A stretch of DNA of 32,105 nucleotides, from positions 1 to 32,105 of the forward strand of contig JAIEAP010000046.1 of NCBI GenBank assembly GCA_029071325.1, given 5' to 3'. The notes under the pieces are model-generated. The model made no database searches, was not told the origin of the DNA, and saw nothing but the letters and a program-made list of their open reading frames with translations. Of the stretch, positions 23,337 to 31,818 are shown one piece after another; the stretch's first letter is position 1, and every line of letters starts with the position of its first letter. Both the position numbers and the translations under genes were made by a program. This DNA comes from Lachnospiraceae bacterium. Lineage in GTDB: Bacteria > Bacillota > Clostridia > Lachnospirales > Lachnospiraceae.

Positions 23337-24932
23337 CTATATTACCGTCGCAATATCAATTGCATCTTGCAGTATTTGCCACTTTTTTAAAATCAAATTC
23401 CTGCAGTCCGATGCATTTTGTATCTGCAGAAGATCTTCCGCCGTAATACAGATGACCGAGCGATATTCCGATAAAAGCCGGTGTATTTCTCTCTCGGCAT
23501 CTCTGGTAATCCCGTTGGCTGAAAAGAGAATCACTGTCTTATTGCCCTTCATATTAGAAATATGTGCAATGTTTCTGATTTGATGTAAGTCCACGCGCTT
23601 ACGCCAGTTCTTGCACTCCACCAGAATATATGCGCCCAATTTCCATAGTTCATCATCCAAAGAAACATTGACCACGCTGATATCAATTTCCTGGGATGCC
23701 GCTCGAATACGACGGCCGGTAATCTTCCAACCCACGATACTTTTCAGTACATAGACTGCTGCTTCTTCCCAAAGAACACCTTTTTCATGAGTGTCACCGA
23801 TACTTATCGCCTCATTGACCATGTTATGCAATACAGAAGGCGAAAAATCGGCACATATTTCCCGTTGGGGTACCAACGACCATAGATACGGCAAATACAC
23901 ATATCTGCAATTCAAAGTTTGATGTAAATCCTTTGAGATAACAGGCTCATCTTCCCCTTTTAGAAAAGCACGGAACCTTTGAATATGGCCCAGCAAAACG
24001 TCATGGTATTTTTCTTTCGAAATTATGGGTTCAGCATCTATGGTCTCGCAAATACAGTCTCGAAGGAATTTCAAGAATCTCTTATACGCTTTTGAAATGC
24101 TATGCTGATCCCACACGCACTCTGATACGGCGCACAGATAAAGAAATGCTTTATGCCACTCTTCGCAAAGGGCGTTAGGTTGGAAGCACGTCCCGTACGC
24201 GTAGACGGGATTCATAAGAATTGTTTGCAGATTTGAAGAAATAAATCCACCAAGTTCCTTCGGATGTATTGTCTCCTTCCTATAAGAAAACCCTGTTTCC
24301 ATCGAAAGCTGATGACCGCCTTCAAAAACAAGACTCCACGATCCTGTTTGCATTTGCGGAATACAAGCAACAACCTTTCGACCTGCAAGATCACGCAAAA
24401 AGAAGGAGCGAATCATTAACTGCCTCCCACACAGGCAAGGTTCCTCACGCTCCATCCACAGTGACACAATGCCGTCAGCAATGGAATCTCCCACATCTTC
24501 TGGTAAACGGCTGCAGCATATTCCAGCAAACACTAAATCTCCGTAATCGCGAAAAACCCGTTTCGGAAAATGCCCAAGCTGCTCACAAAAGAATTCCTGG
24601 ACACATTTCAAAAAAGCATTCCCTGTCTTGTCCAGTTTCTGCAAGGATTTTCGAATGCTTTTCTCTTCCAGAATTCGTTGAAAATTCTCCCTTAATTCAT
24701 CTTCAATCAAACGGTATACCATAGCTGTTTTGTCTTTTGCGCCAACAACAGCGAATATATGAACCATAGCATCATCTTCGTCTGCCACAGCAATCTTTTC
24801 CGTAACCTGCCGATAAAATGCATCTTCCATATAATGATAGGTATCTGTTGTCTGAATACTCAAGATACCATCTTCTTCATATCCATTCAGATAAACATAT
24901 ACAAGTCCTGCTGAAGAAATGGAATCGTTCAT
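23337..24932 (-). CDS. 531-residue protein with C-terminal PD-(D/E)XK nuclease domain
   Basis: The C-terminal 147 residues form an Mrr/restriction-endonuclease-like domain: helix with Glu389/390 (LWEEAAVYVL), then Asp417 in QEIDISVV, then ECK at 439-441 in YILVECKNW, and later KTVILFSANGITRDA. Residues 1-380 are not recognised; they contain no helicase, methylase or ATPase motif. It is soluble, with no membrane segment. The domain cuts DNA or RNA in restriction and other defence proteins, so a stand-alone defence nuclease with a private recognition region is plausible (inference). Start ATG behind AGGGGAG. No partner gene is evident. The leader at 24950-25041 is structured. Confidence 0.8.
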   Translation of the reverse strand: MNDSISSAGLVYVYLNGYEEDGILSIQTTDTYHYMEDAFYRQVTEKIAVADEDDAMVHIFAVVGAKDKTAMVYRLIEDELRENFQRILEEKSIRKSLQKLDKTGNAFLKCVQEFFCEQLGHFPKRVFRDYGDLVFAGICCSRLPEDVGDSIADGIVSLWMEREEPCLCGRQLMIRSFFLRDLAGRKVVACIPQMQTGSWSLVFEGGHQLSMETGFSYRKETIHPKELGGFISSNLQTILMNPVYAYGTCFQPNALCEEWHKAFLYLCAVSECVWDQHSISKAYKRFLKFLRDCICETIDAEPIISKEKYHDVLLGHIQRFRAFLKGEDEPVISKDLHQTLNCRYVYLPYLWSLVPQREICADFSPSVLHNMVNEAISIGDTHEKGVLWEEAAVYVLKSIVGWKITGRRIRAASQEIDISVVNVSLDDELWKLGAYILVECKNWRKRVDLHQIRNIAHISNMKGNKTVILFSANGITRDAEREIHRLLSEYRSVICITAEDLLQIQNASDCRNLILKKWQILQDAIDIATVI

Positions 24933-24949
24933 GTTTAAATCTCCCCTTT

Positions 24950-25041
24950 CTGTTTTGAGTTATAGTCTTGCTGAACCGCCGCTTTCAGGTTAGCGATAGC
25001 ACTCAGCGTCTACTGGTTCAAGTCCTTGTAAATCGGCTTTT
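24950..25041 (-). other. structured leader/intergenic element before the nuclease gene
   Basis: The minus-strand sequence folds well. GCTGA (25007-25003) can pair with TCAGC (24974-24970), AACC with GGTT next to it, and alternatively CTGAA (24988-24984) with TTCAG (24975-24971) as an 8-nt-loop hairpin. No coding content is convincing. It separates the ABC exporter from the nuclease gene. Confidence 0.4.
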
Positions 25042-25857
25042 TCAATTCCCCGTACTATAATATCTCCTCACACTCACCCTCCAAAACAAATAAGCAACAA
25101 CATATACTACCACTCCCACAACCGGCGCAATATAGATATAACCTTGAGGATACTGCGCCATATCCGGTTTCCTGAGAAGATACTGCGCCGGGAAATAATT
25201 TACGAACGCAAACGGAACCACATACATTAAAATCACCTGTATCACCTTATGATATATACTGATGGGATACCCCGCGAACTTACGCATATTCCAATAGAAA
25301 ATCGACCGGATGCTGTTGGTCTCCACAAAATAAAAGCACAAGGACGAAATTATAATGAATATTCCGCCCTGTATCAGTATACCGCTGATGATGGCGGCAA
25401 TATAGTACAGTACGGTGAAAATATTCCAATGGATTCCAACCCTGCCGGCGGATATGACAAACAAAAGTATCCCTAATGTCCCGTGCCCTGCCGCCGCAAT
25501 CAAATCTGCATTGTTCAAAATCAACTGAAGAAGCAGACCTCTTGGTCTGACAAGCAACCTGTCAAATCTGCCTTCCCTGATCGTATCTGAAAACTGTCGC
25601 AGATCCGCAAAAAACGAGACCACAAAAGCGTAGGTCAAAAAGAGTATACTATACAAAAACAGCATTTCATTTACATTCCAGCCATTGATCCTGTCAAACT
25701 TAAGCAGTGCCAGGTAGATTGCAATAATGTTAGCGGACTCCCTGATAAACACTGCAAATGTAGCAACCAGCGTATCCACCCTGTATTGCATTCTTGTCCT
25801 AAGGCTCATCTTTAACGACTGCAAAGCAATTCTCACTTCACCCATACGAATATTCAT
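25042..25857 (-). CDS. ABC-2 family transporter permease (DUF990-like), second subunit
   Basis: A 271-residue membrane protein with about six hydrophobic segments. It has the family start EVRIALQSLKMSLRTRMQYRVD and the loop EGRFDRLLVRPRGLLLQLI, which is typical of this permease group. It forms the membrane part of an exporter with the preceding permease and the two ATPases. The substrate is unknown: antimicrobial peptide, lipid or polysaccharide are all possible. The start ATG has AAAGGA immediately adjacent, so the ATG four codons later may be used instead. Last gene of the exporter operon, 32 bp after the first permease. Confidence 0.9.
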   Translation of the reverse strand: MNIRMGEVRIALQSLKMSLRTRMQYRVDTLVATFAVFIRESANIIAIYLALLKFDRINGWNVNEMLFLYSILFLTYAFVVSFFADLRQFSDTIREGRFDRLLVRPRGLLLQLILNNADLIAAAGHGTLGILLFVISAGRVGIHWNIFTVLYYIAAIISGILIQGGIFIIISSLCFYFVETNSIRSIFYWNMRKFAGYPISIYHKVIQVILMYVVPFAFVNYFPAQYLLRKPDMAQYPQGYIYIAPVVGVVVYVVAYLFWRVSVRRYYSTGN

Positions 25858-25889
25858 TCCTTTCTCTTAGCCTGTGAATTGGTACACCG

Positions 25890-26678
25890 CTAACCTCCCT
25901 GCACCACAAGCCGTTTCACCCCTTTTTTCCAGAACACATTGGCAATAACGCCCAGAGCAGCTATCCACAGGATCTGAACCGCTATGCCCGAAAGTATCTC
26001 CGCCCCATCCAGCTCACCGAGATATATCCTCACCGGCGTAAAATAAATTGATTCGAAAGGGGTGAAAGAAATTATTTTTCTAAGCGCCGCAGGCATAAAC
26101 CATAAAGGCAGTAAAGTCCCTGCCAGGATATTAACAAATACATTTTTTATGGTCAGGATTCCCCATATGCTAAACAGCCAGAAGCTCCATGTCTGAATAA
26201 TAAAACTTATCAGCCACAAGATCAGATACCCAAGCATTACACTGCCAAACATGGCAATCAGGCTGAGGGCGCTTTTCGGAGGACACAGCTTCGTATATAG
26301 CATCGTAAAGAGCAACGCAGGTGTGAAATGGAAAATGATTTTAAATGCGCCTTCCCCCATATTTTCCGCCAACAGCCGCAGCATGAAACTGACGGGTTTT
26401 AAAAATTCACCCGTGATACTTCCGTCCTGTATTTTGTGCTCGAGGAACATCTCATCATAATCAAACGCGTGCGACAGTCCCAGTGTAATGACGAAGTTCG
26501 TAGCCACCATTTGATATGATATTCCGTCAATATTCGCTGCATCACCATACAACGCCTTATAGATACACAGGTAAACTACGATCATCATGACCGTGTTGAC
26601 GATTCCCATGAAAAAGTCTAATCTGTATGCCATTTTATCCTGAAATTTCTTAACAGCAAATTCCACATAAGCTCTCAT
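25890..26678 (-). CDS. ABC-2 family transporter permease (DUF990-like), first subunit
   Basis: A 262-residue membrane protein with about six hydrophobic segments, a paralogue of the next permease. The start RAYVEFAVKKFQDKMAYRLDFF and the motif LEHKIQDGSITGEFLKPVS are the counterparts of the other subunit's start and loop. Two different permeases argue for a heterodimeric membrane channel. ATG behind GGAGGGAAATTAATCT, only 3 bp after the stop of the second ATPase gene, so the two are tightly coupled. Function: export driven by the two ATPases. Confidence 0.9.
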   Translation of the reverse strand: MRAYVEFAVKKFQDKMAYRLDFFMGIVNTVMMIVVYLCIYKALYGDAANIDGISYQMVATNFVITLGLSHAFDYDEMFLEHKIQDGSITGEFLKPVSFMLRLLAENMGEGAFKIIFHFTPALLFTMLYTKLCPPKSALSLIAMFGSVMLGYLILWLISFIIQTWSFWLFSIWGILTIKNVFVNILAGTLLPLWFMPAALRKIISFTPFESIYFTPVRIYLGELDGAEILSGIAVQILWIAALGVIANVFWKKGVKRLVVQGG

Positions 26679-26681
26679 AGA

Positions 26682-27647
26682 TTAATTTCCCTCCGCTGCC
26701 GGTTCGTCCAGAACGACCCTTCCTTCGTAAATATCCCGGATGATTTCATCTATTTCAGGTTCACAGATAGAAATATCCTTGATATTTTTTTGTGCAAAAA
26801 GGTTTTCCATGACTGTATTCATGGGCGTAACATTCAGATCAAATGTCTGTATCTCCTTCTCATCATTATCAAGCAGCATTTCAATCGTCTTGAAATTGGC
26901 ATATTTATTTTTAATCTGTTCAATGCTTCCGTCATATATCTTTTTTCCCTTATCAATGATGATCAGCCGGTCACACACCTTCTCTATATCCTGCATATCA
27001 TGGGTTGTGAATATAATGGTGGTCTTTTCCTTTTCATTGATATACCGGATGAATTCCCGTATCTTTTCCTTCGCCACCACATCCAGTCCGATCGTCGGCT
27101 CATCCAGAAATACGATTTCCGGCGAGTGCAGAAGCGCTGCAACGATATCCCCCCGCATCCTCTGTCCCAATGACAGCTGCCGTACCGGCTGATTGATAAA
27201 ATCCTCCATATCCAGAAGTTCTGAAAACTGTTTCAGATTCTTCTCATATTTTTCCTGGGGTATTTTGTAAATAAATTTCATCAGCTCAAAGCTTTCTATT
27301 AAGGGCAGATCCCAGTTCAACTGCGATTTCTGTCCAAATACAACACCGATATTTTTCACATACTGTTTTCTCTGCTTATACGGGATATATCCTTTTATGT
27401 TCACGTCTCCCGCATCCGGATACAGAATGCCCGACAGGATTTTGATGGTGGTGGATTTCCCTGCGCCGTTCGGACCTACAAATCCGACAATCTCACCGCG
27501 TTTTATGGAAAAGCTCACGTCATCCACCGCTTTTTTTATCTCATATTTTCTGTTAAAAAGAAATCTCAGCGAAGCGAATATACCCTTATCCCGTTTTGCA
27601 ATCCTGTAATATTTCTTAATGTCCTGAACCATAATCATGTTTTCCAT
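26682..27647 (-). CDS. ABC transporter ATP-binding protein (second ATPase)
   Basis: A 321-residue ATPase. Walker A GPNGAGKS (58-65), Q-loop FGQKSQ, signature LSLGQRMR, Walker B IVFLDEPTIGLD, and switch His in FTTHDMQDIE are all intact. The C-terminal part (residues about 230-321) is an extra domain. It ends in a segment, CEPEIDEIIRDIYEGR, similar to the end of the other ATPase. ATG behind GGAGGGCGTAT, overlapping the first ATPase gene by 13 nt. It probably pairs with the first ATPase as a heterodimer. Confidence 0.95.
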   Translation of the reverse strand: MENMIMVQDIKKYYRIAKRDKGIFASLRFLFNRKYEIKKAVDDVSFSIKRGEIVGFVGPNGAGKSTTIKILSGILYPDAGDVNIKGYIPYKQRKQYVKNIGVVFGQKSQLNWDLPLIESFELMKFIYKIPQEKYEKNLKQFSELLDMEDFINQPVRQLSLGQRMRGDIVAALLHSPEIVFLDEPTIGLDVVAKEKIREFIRYINEKEKTTIIFTTHDMQDIEKVCDRLIIIDKGKKIYDGSIEQIKNKYANFKTIEMLLDNDEKEIQTFDLNVTPMNTVMENLFAQKNIKDISICEPEIDEIIRDIYEGRVVLDEPAAEGN

Positions 27648-28555
27648 ATACGCCCTCCATATATCCTCTTAACCGTTCCTTCCAAATCCGGTTCAGACAG
27701 TCTGATATCTCCGACCTTACTTTTTTCCATAAGATGTCTCACAATCTGAGCTGTTTTTATCTTTTGTTTATCATAGTCAATGATTATCATGTCTGAATCG
27801 ATGCTGTATTTCTCCAGCGGAAGATCTTCAAAATCAGGAATTTCATCCGATATTTCGACTTCCATCCGGTAATACGGTGAAAACTCGTTTATAATACGCT
27901 CCGTTTTTCCGTCAAAAATAATCTGTCCCTCATCAATCAGGATCACTCTGTCACACACCTTTTCCACTTCTGCAAGGTTATTGCTTGTGTAGATGATGGT
28001 AGAATGCTTCTCTTTTCTATAGGTTTCAAAAAACTGCATGATCTTATGCTTTATGGAGACATCCACGCCGATCAGAACTTCATCAAGCAGCAGAATCTCA
28101 GGCTCTGCAAGCAGGGCATATACCAGCTCGCATCTCATTCTTTCCCCCAGCGATAAATTTCTTGGTCTGCTGTTCATAAATGTCCCAGTTTCGAAGATTT
28201 TCTCCAGTCTTGCAAGCCTGCTTTTGAAAACCGGCGGATCGATCTGATACATTTTGGTGCAATTCTCCAAGGAAGCCTTCACTGTAAGTTCTTCCCATAA
28301 TTGAGACTTGGTTCCTGATACATATACCAAATCCTTAAGAGCCTTCTTATCTTCTATTAAGCTCTCCCTCCCATTCGTCCTGACGAATCCGGCATCCGGC
28401 CTTACCACTCCGGCTATCACGTTCAGCAATGTCGTTTTCCCCGCGCCGTTCAATCCGATCAGCCCTACCTTTTCATTCTCAGCAATATGGAGAGAGATTT
28501 CTTTTAACACTTTTTTATTACCAAAAGTCTTAGATACATCTTTTAAAATGATCAG
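27635..28555 (-). CDS. ABC transporter ATP-binding protein (first ATPase), CTG start
   Basis: A 306-residue ATPase. Walker A is GLNGAGKT, the signature LSLGERMR, and Walker B ILLLDEVLIGVD, where the usual Pro after DE is Val. The C-terminal extension ends in LSEPDLEGTVKRIYGGR, parallel to the second ATPase. Start: the family beginning IILKDVSKTFGNKKVLKEIS lies upstream of the first GTG (28510). It is preceded by CTG (28555-28553), with GGTGGTGA at proper distance and a stop seven codons back in frame further upstream. I therefore propose CTG as start codon. A start at GTG 28510 would remove the first beta strand. First gene of the exporter operon. Confidence 0.88.
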   Translation of the reverse strand: MIILKDVSKTFGNKKVLKEISLHIAENEKVGLIGLNGAGKTTLLNVIAGVVRPDAGFVRTNGRESLIEDKKALKDLVYVSGTKSQLWEELTVKASLENCTKMYQIDPPVFKSRLARLEKIFETGTFMNSRPRNLSLGERMRCELVYALLAEPEILLLDEVLIGVDVSIKHKIMQFFETYRKEKHSTIIYTSNNLAEVEKVCDRVILIDEGQIIFDGKTERIINEFSPYYRMEVEISDEIPDFEDLPLEKYSIDSDMIIIDYDKQKIKTAQIVRHLMEKSKVGDIRLSEPDLEGTVKRIYGGRIWKT

Positions 28556-28596
28556 AAGTATTCACCACCCATGCTACATATTCCGCCTTGCAATTC

Positions 28597-28625
28597 CTTA
28601 TACAATAAATAATCCCGCACGTCAA
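28597..28625 (-). promoter_or_regulatory. promoter of the ABC exporter operon
   Basis: On the minus strand: TTGACG (28625-28620), 17-bp spacer, TATAAG (28602-28597). The -35 box lies in the loop and the spacer covers the second arm of the terminator at 28612-28637. Confidence 0.6.
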
Positions 28626-28637
28626 CGAATGCGGGAT
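28612..28637 (-). terminator. terminator after the sensor kinase gene
   Basis: ATCCCGCA and TGCGGGAT arms pair perfectly over 8 bp with a 10-nt loop. On the minus strand TATTTATTG follows, a modest T tract. It lies 31 bp after the kinase stop codon. Confidence 0.6.
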
Positions 28638-28667
28638 AAACAACCTTTATCTAGGGATAAGCAGCAA

Positions 28668-29441
28668 TTATCCCAGCATAACACTTACAACAAACATTCC
28701 ATCTTTCTCATAAACATCCATACTGCCCTCATACTTTTCCGTAACTGCTTTCATCTGCTTCATACCGTATCCATGCCCCGGCTCCTCCTTGGAAGTTGCC
28801 AGTTGTGGATTGTCCTTTAGAACAGAGCCGTCAATACTGTTCTTAACGGTTATGACATCAAATCCTTTCTCAGACGCTATGTTCATTTCCAGTTTTCTGC
28901 CTTCGGAATCCAATGCGCCGCGGATCGCATTATCCAGCATATTATTAAGAAGTGATGAAAAGTCCACGCTGTCCATATAAGAAAACGGCAGATTTTCTAT
29001 CTCTGCTTTTATCTCTATGCCCCTCTCTTTTGCCATGGAGAGCTTGCTGTTAATAATGTAGCTCAACAGGGAATTGCCCACGTTGACATAGGTATACATC
29101 CGGTTCAGCTTGTCCAGAATTTCTCCCGCATACTGTCTGGCTTCTTCTGTCTTGTTCTCCTCCAGATACGAGAGAATGACCAGCGTATGGTTCTTCATAT
29201 CGTGCTTTAACAGCCGAATCTGCTGCTGAATCCTGCGTATTTCTTCCGCCATCTCCTGCTGTTTATCATAATCATCCCTGATATCCGACAGCCTCTTTTC
29301 CATATCCAGATTGTCCGCCAGATATCTTGTAAGCAGTTTATCCTGCTCCTCATATTTCGCCTTATCGGCTTTTCTTTTGTTGATTTCTCTGATCAGCAAC
29401 ATCGCTAGTATTATTATGATTACCGCAAGAATCACATACAT
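28668..29441 (-). CDS. GHKL sensor histidine kinase with one membrane helix
   Basis: A 257-residue kinase. A single hydrophobic helix (residues 1-17) is followed by a charged coiled coil (about 20-75), the phosphoacceptor motif LLKHDMKNH (His80), and a GHKL ATPase domain (about 150-257) with NMLDNAIRGA and GHGYGMKQM. It lacks the five to seven helices usual for this class and has no extracellular sensor. The start ATG at 29441 is chosen because the frame further upstream overlaps the regulator gene and reads as basic sequence. It works with the LytTR regulator 16 bp upstream, and its target may be the exporter operon. Confidence 0.9.
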   Translation of the reverse strand: MYVILAVIIIILAMLLIREINKRKADKAKYEEQDKLLTRYLADNLDMEKRLSDIRDDYDKQQEMAEEIRRIQQQIRLLKHDMKNHTLVILSYLEENKTEEARQYAGEILDKLNRMYTYVNVGNSLLSYIINSKLSMAKERGIEIKAEIENLPFSYMDSVDFSSLLNNMLDNAIRGALDSEGRKLEMNIASEKGFDVITVKNSIDGSVLKDNPQLATSKEEPGHGYGMKQMKAVTEKYEGSMDVYEKDGMFVVSVMLG

Positions 29442-29457
29442 ATTTTCTTCCCGCCCT

Positions 29458-30174
29458 CTAATTTCGAAGCATCTCAAGAATCTTTTCCCGTACCTCTTTT
29501 TCATAGCTCCGGCCTACCGGAAGCGCTATACTTTCATCGCCGGCTCTCAGTAACACCTCAGATTTTCTCAGTTTTTCGATGTAATCAGCATTGACCAGAT
29601 AACCTTTATGGCACCTGATAAATCCCTTGCCCCCAAGCTCATCCTCGGCATTTGTCATTGTTTCCCTGATACGGATCATATCATTGCCAATCCTTAGCAC
29701 GAGATAATTTTTCTCTGCCTCTATATAAATAATATCTTTAATGAGCACCCGGATAAGCTCCTGCCCCTTCCGGATCACGAATTCCTGTTTGTTTTCCAAT
29801 AATTCCCTGTGAACCCGCTTCACTAATTCATCGATTTCCTGATCCATATGGGTTTTACGGATAAATCCAAAAGGTCTGTACACGAAAGTCTGATAAACCA
29901 ACGCATCATGACTGGTTATGAATATCAGAATCGTTTTCAGTCCATGCTCATTGATATATCCCGCAATATCCATTCCATTATGATAGGGCATATCTATATC
30001 AAGAAACAATACGTCGATTTTCTCACTTTGCATACATTCCATCAGTTTTCTTGAATCATCAAAGCCCGTGTACCGCGCCGATATTTCATTTTCATCAAAA
30101 CACTTCCGGACTTTTCTGCGGATATCATCCAGGATTTCTTTTTCATCGTCGCAGATTACTATATGGTACATCAT
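29458..30174 (-). CDS. LytTR family response regulator
   Basis: A 238-residue regulator. The receiver domain occupies residues 1-125, with acidic pocket CDDE and phosphoacceptor Asp59 in LFLDIDMP. The LytTR DNA-binding domain occupies residues about 140-236, with IIYIEAEKNYLVLRI and FIRCHKGYLVNADYIEKL. The start is the ATG at 30174 (or the adjacent one at 30171) behind GAGG. The upstream open frame would begin before the predicted promoter and is not used. Two-component pair with the GHKL kinase, similar in kind to VirR/VirS and AgrA/AgrC. Confidence 0.94.
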   Translation of the reverse strand: MMYHIVICDDEKEILDDIRRKVRKCFDENEISARYTGFDDSRKLMECMQSEKIDVLFLDIDMPYHNGMDIAGYINEHGLKTILIFITSHDALVYQTFVYRPFGFIRKTHMDQEIDELVKRVHRELLENKQEFVIRKGQELIRVLIKDIIYIEAEKNYLVLRIGNDMIRIRETMTNAEDELGGKGFIRCHKGYLVNADYIEKLRKSEVLLRAGDESIALPVGRSYEKEVREKILEMLRN

Positions 30175-30210
30175 TTTCCTCATTTCTCCCAAAACGTGTC
30201 TGTTCTCTTG

Positions 30211-30239
30211 ATTATAGTCCATAATCCCATAAAAAACAA
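30211..30239 (-). promoter_or_regulatory. promoter of the two-component operon
   Basis: On the minus strand: TTGTTT (30239-30234), 17-bp spacer, TATAAT (30216-30211). The transcript start would lie about 30 bp before the start codon at 30174. Confidence 0.65.
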
Positions 30240-30314
30240 ATGTCTTATTTACCGGCATTTCATAGTAAAAAACACCGTCAAAATTTATTTTTTCAATTTT
30301 TAAATACAATCTTA

Positions 30315-30342
30315 TTGAGTTTTTTCCGGTAAGCAGTATAAT
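30315..30342 (+). promoter_or_regulatory. promoter of the cation:proton antiporter gene
   Basis: TTGAGT (30315-30320), 16-bp spacer, TATAAT (30337-30342), divergent from the two-component promoter. Confidence 0.65.
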
Positions 30343-30427
30343 TAGGAAGAACCCGATACTCCATTTTACGCTGTGAATTCATCTGATCCTGCACAAAATG
30401 GGTATGGAATACAAGGAGGATAAGAAG

Positions 30428-31690
30428 ATGGATCATTTTTTGACAAGTACTGTGATTTTGCTGCTGCTTATCGTAGTTCTTGGATATTTTAATGAAAAAA
30501 TCACAAAATTTACACATGAAATTGCACTCATGCTGTTTGCTGCTGTCATCGGCGGAGCGCTTGTTATTTTAAGCATGATATTTAAAGGAACCGAATCCGT
30601 TTTAGATATACTTAACCGGTTTCAGTTTTTTAATCTGGAGAACTTTCTTATTGAAGGTGTTCTGTGTTTTATGCTATTTGCCGGTTCCTGCCATATGCGG
30701 CTTCCGGATTTCAAAAAGCACGCACGGGCAATTTCACTTTTGGCCATCGTTGCAACCTTTTTAGGCGCGGTATTTTATGGTCTGCTGTTTTTTGGCGCAA
30801 GTAAATTGCTGGGGCTTCCCCTGACATTACCTGTCTGCCTGATGTTTGGAAGTATTGTTGCCCCCACAGATCCTATCGCTGCCACCAGTATTCTTAAAAA
30901 ATTTAATCTTCCGTCTGGCATCAGTTTCATCATTGAAGGTGAGTCACTTTTAAATGACGGGATGGGTGTGGCATTATTTGTTTTCTTTTCCGGAATGGTC
31001 ACAGCAGAAAAAAACGGCGGGTTCTTTTTCGTAATGGCAAAAGAGTTATTTGGCGCAATCCTTGTGGGAATCATCATAACAGCTGTATGTTTTCCTATCT
31101 TCAGTCACACGAAAGACAAGACGAGACAGATCTTTGCCAGTCTGTTAACTGTTTCTCTTTCCTATGTTCTCTGTGAGATTTTTGATTTCTCTGGAGCCAT
31201 TGCATCGGTGGTCTGCGGTGTTCTCTTTTCAACACTGACCAGCTATTATTCTGAAAAAGGAAAACCGCTGGATTTAGATCAATATGATATTTTCTGGTCC
31301 ATCCTTGATACATTGCTGAATTCTATTCTATATGTAATGCTTGGACTGTCCTTTATCCATATTTTACAGATGCCTTATGTGCTGATCCTGTCTCTTTCTG
31401 CCATCCTTGCAAATCTGATCGGCCGCTCCGGAAGCCTGGGCGTTACTTCGCTCCTGATCGGACCATTGCCGGACAGATACGACAAGATGTCATTTATAAA
31501 GCTGCTTACATGGGGCGGGCTTCGCGGCGGACTTTCCGTCGCCCTTGCCATGAGCACTCAGGATATGGTTGACAGTAATATCTATACTATCATTCTTGGC
31601 GGAACTTATGCCATTGTATTCTTTACAACCATTATTCAGGGAATGACCATGCACAGAGTATATCAGCGTATCAAAAAAGGAATTGATTGA
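30428..31690 (+). CDS. CPA1 family cation:proton antiporter (NhaP-like)
   Basis: A 420-residue membrane protein with about twelve hydrophobic segments. Diagnostic CPA1 residues are PTDP at 146-149 and the ion-binding Asn176-Asp177 in ESLLNDGMGVALF. LTWGGLRGGLSVALA near the C-terminus is also conserved. It exchanges Na+ or K+ for H+ and so maintains pH and ion balance. There is no long cytoplasmic tail. The start ATG at 30428 follows AAGGAGG. An in-frame ATG 30 bases earlier has no site. Divergently transcribed from the two-component genes. Confidence 0.94.
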   Translation: MDHFLTSTVILLLLIVVLGYFNEKITKFTHEIALMLFAAVIGGALVILSMIFKGTESVLDILNRFQFFNLENFLIEGVLCFMLFAGSCHMRLPDFKKHARAISLLAIVATFLGAVFYGLLFFGASKLLGLPLTLPVCLMFGSIVAPTDPIAATSILKKFNLPSGISFIIEGESLLNDGMGVALFVFFSGMVTAEKNGGFFFVMAKELFGAILVGIIITAVCFPIFSHTKDKTRQIFASLLTVSLSYVLCEIFDFSGAIASVVCGVLFSTLTSYYSEKGKPLDLDQYDIFWSILDTLLNSILYVMLGLSFIHILQMPYVLILSLSAILANLIGRSGSLGVTSLLIGPLPDRYDKMSFIKLLTWGGLRGGLSVALAMSTQDMVDSNIYTIILGGTYAIVFFTTIIQGMTMHRVYQRIKKGID

Positions 31691-31818
31691 TACCACTGTT
31701 CCATCCTATTTTTCCTGGGCAAAAGAAATTATCAAGTTATTCTTATAACAGGCGGTGGATCCGGTCTGCTGTGCCTGCCAGTTCATCTGTGACTGTTACC
31801 ATAAGAAGCTTCATAAAG

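Noticed and set aside
25009-25030. GGTTCAAGTCC, resembling a tRNA T-loop, on the plus strand
   Set aside because: The flanking bases do not form a T-stem, and no acceptor, D or anticodon arm can be found.
30175-30309. 45-codon N-terminal extension of the LytTR regulator
   Set aside because: It would start upstream of the predicted promoter (30211-30239), and the receiver domain begins at 30174.
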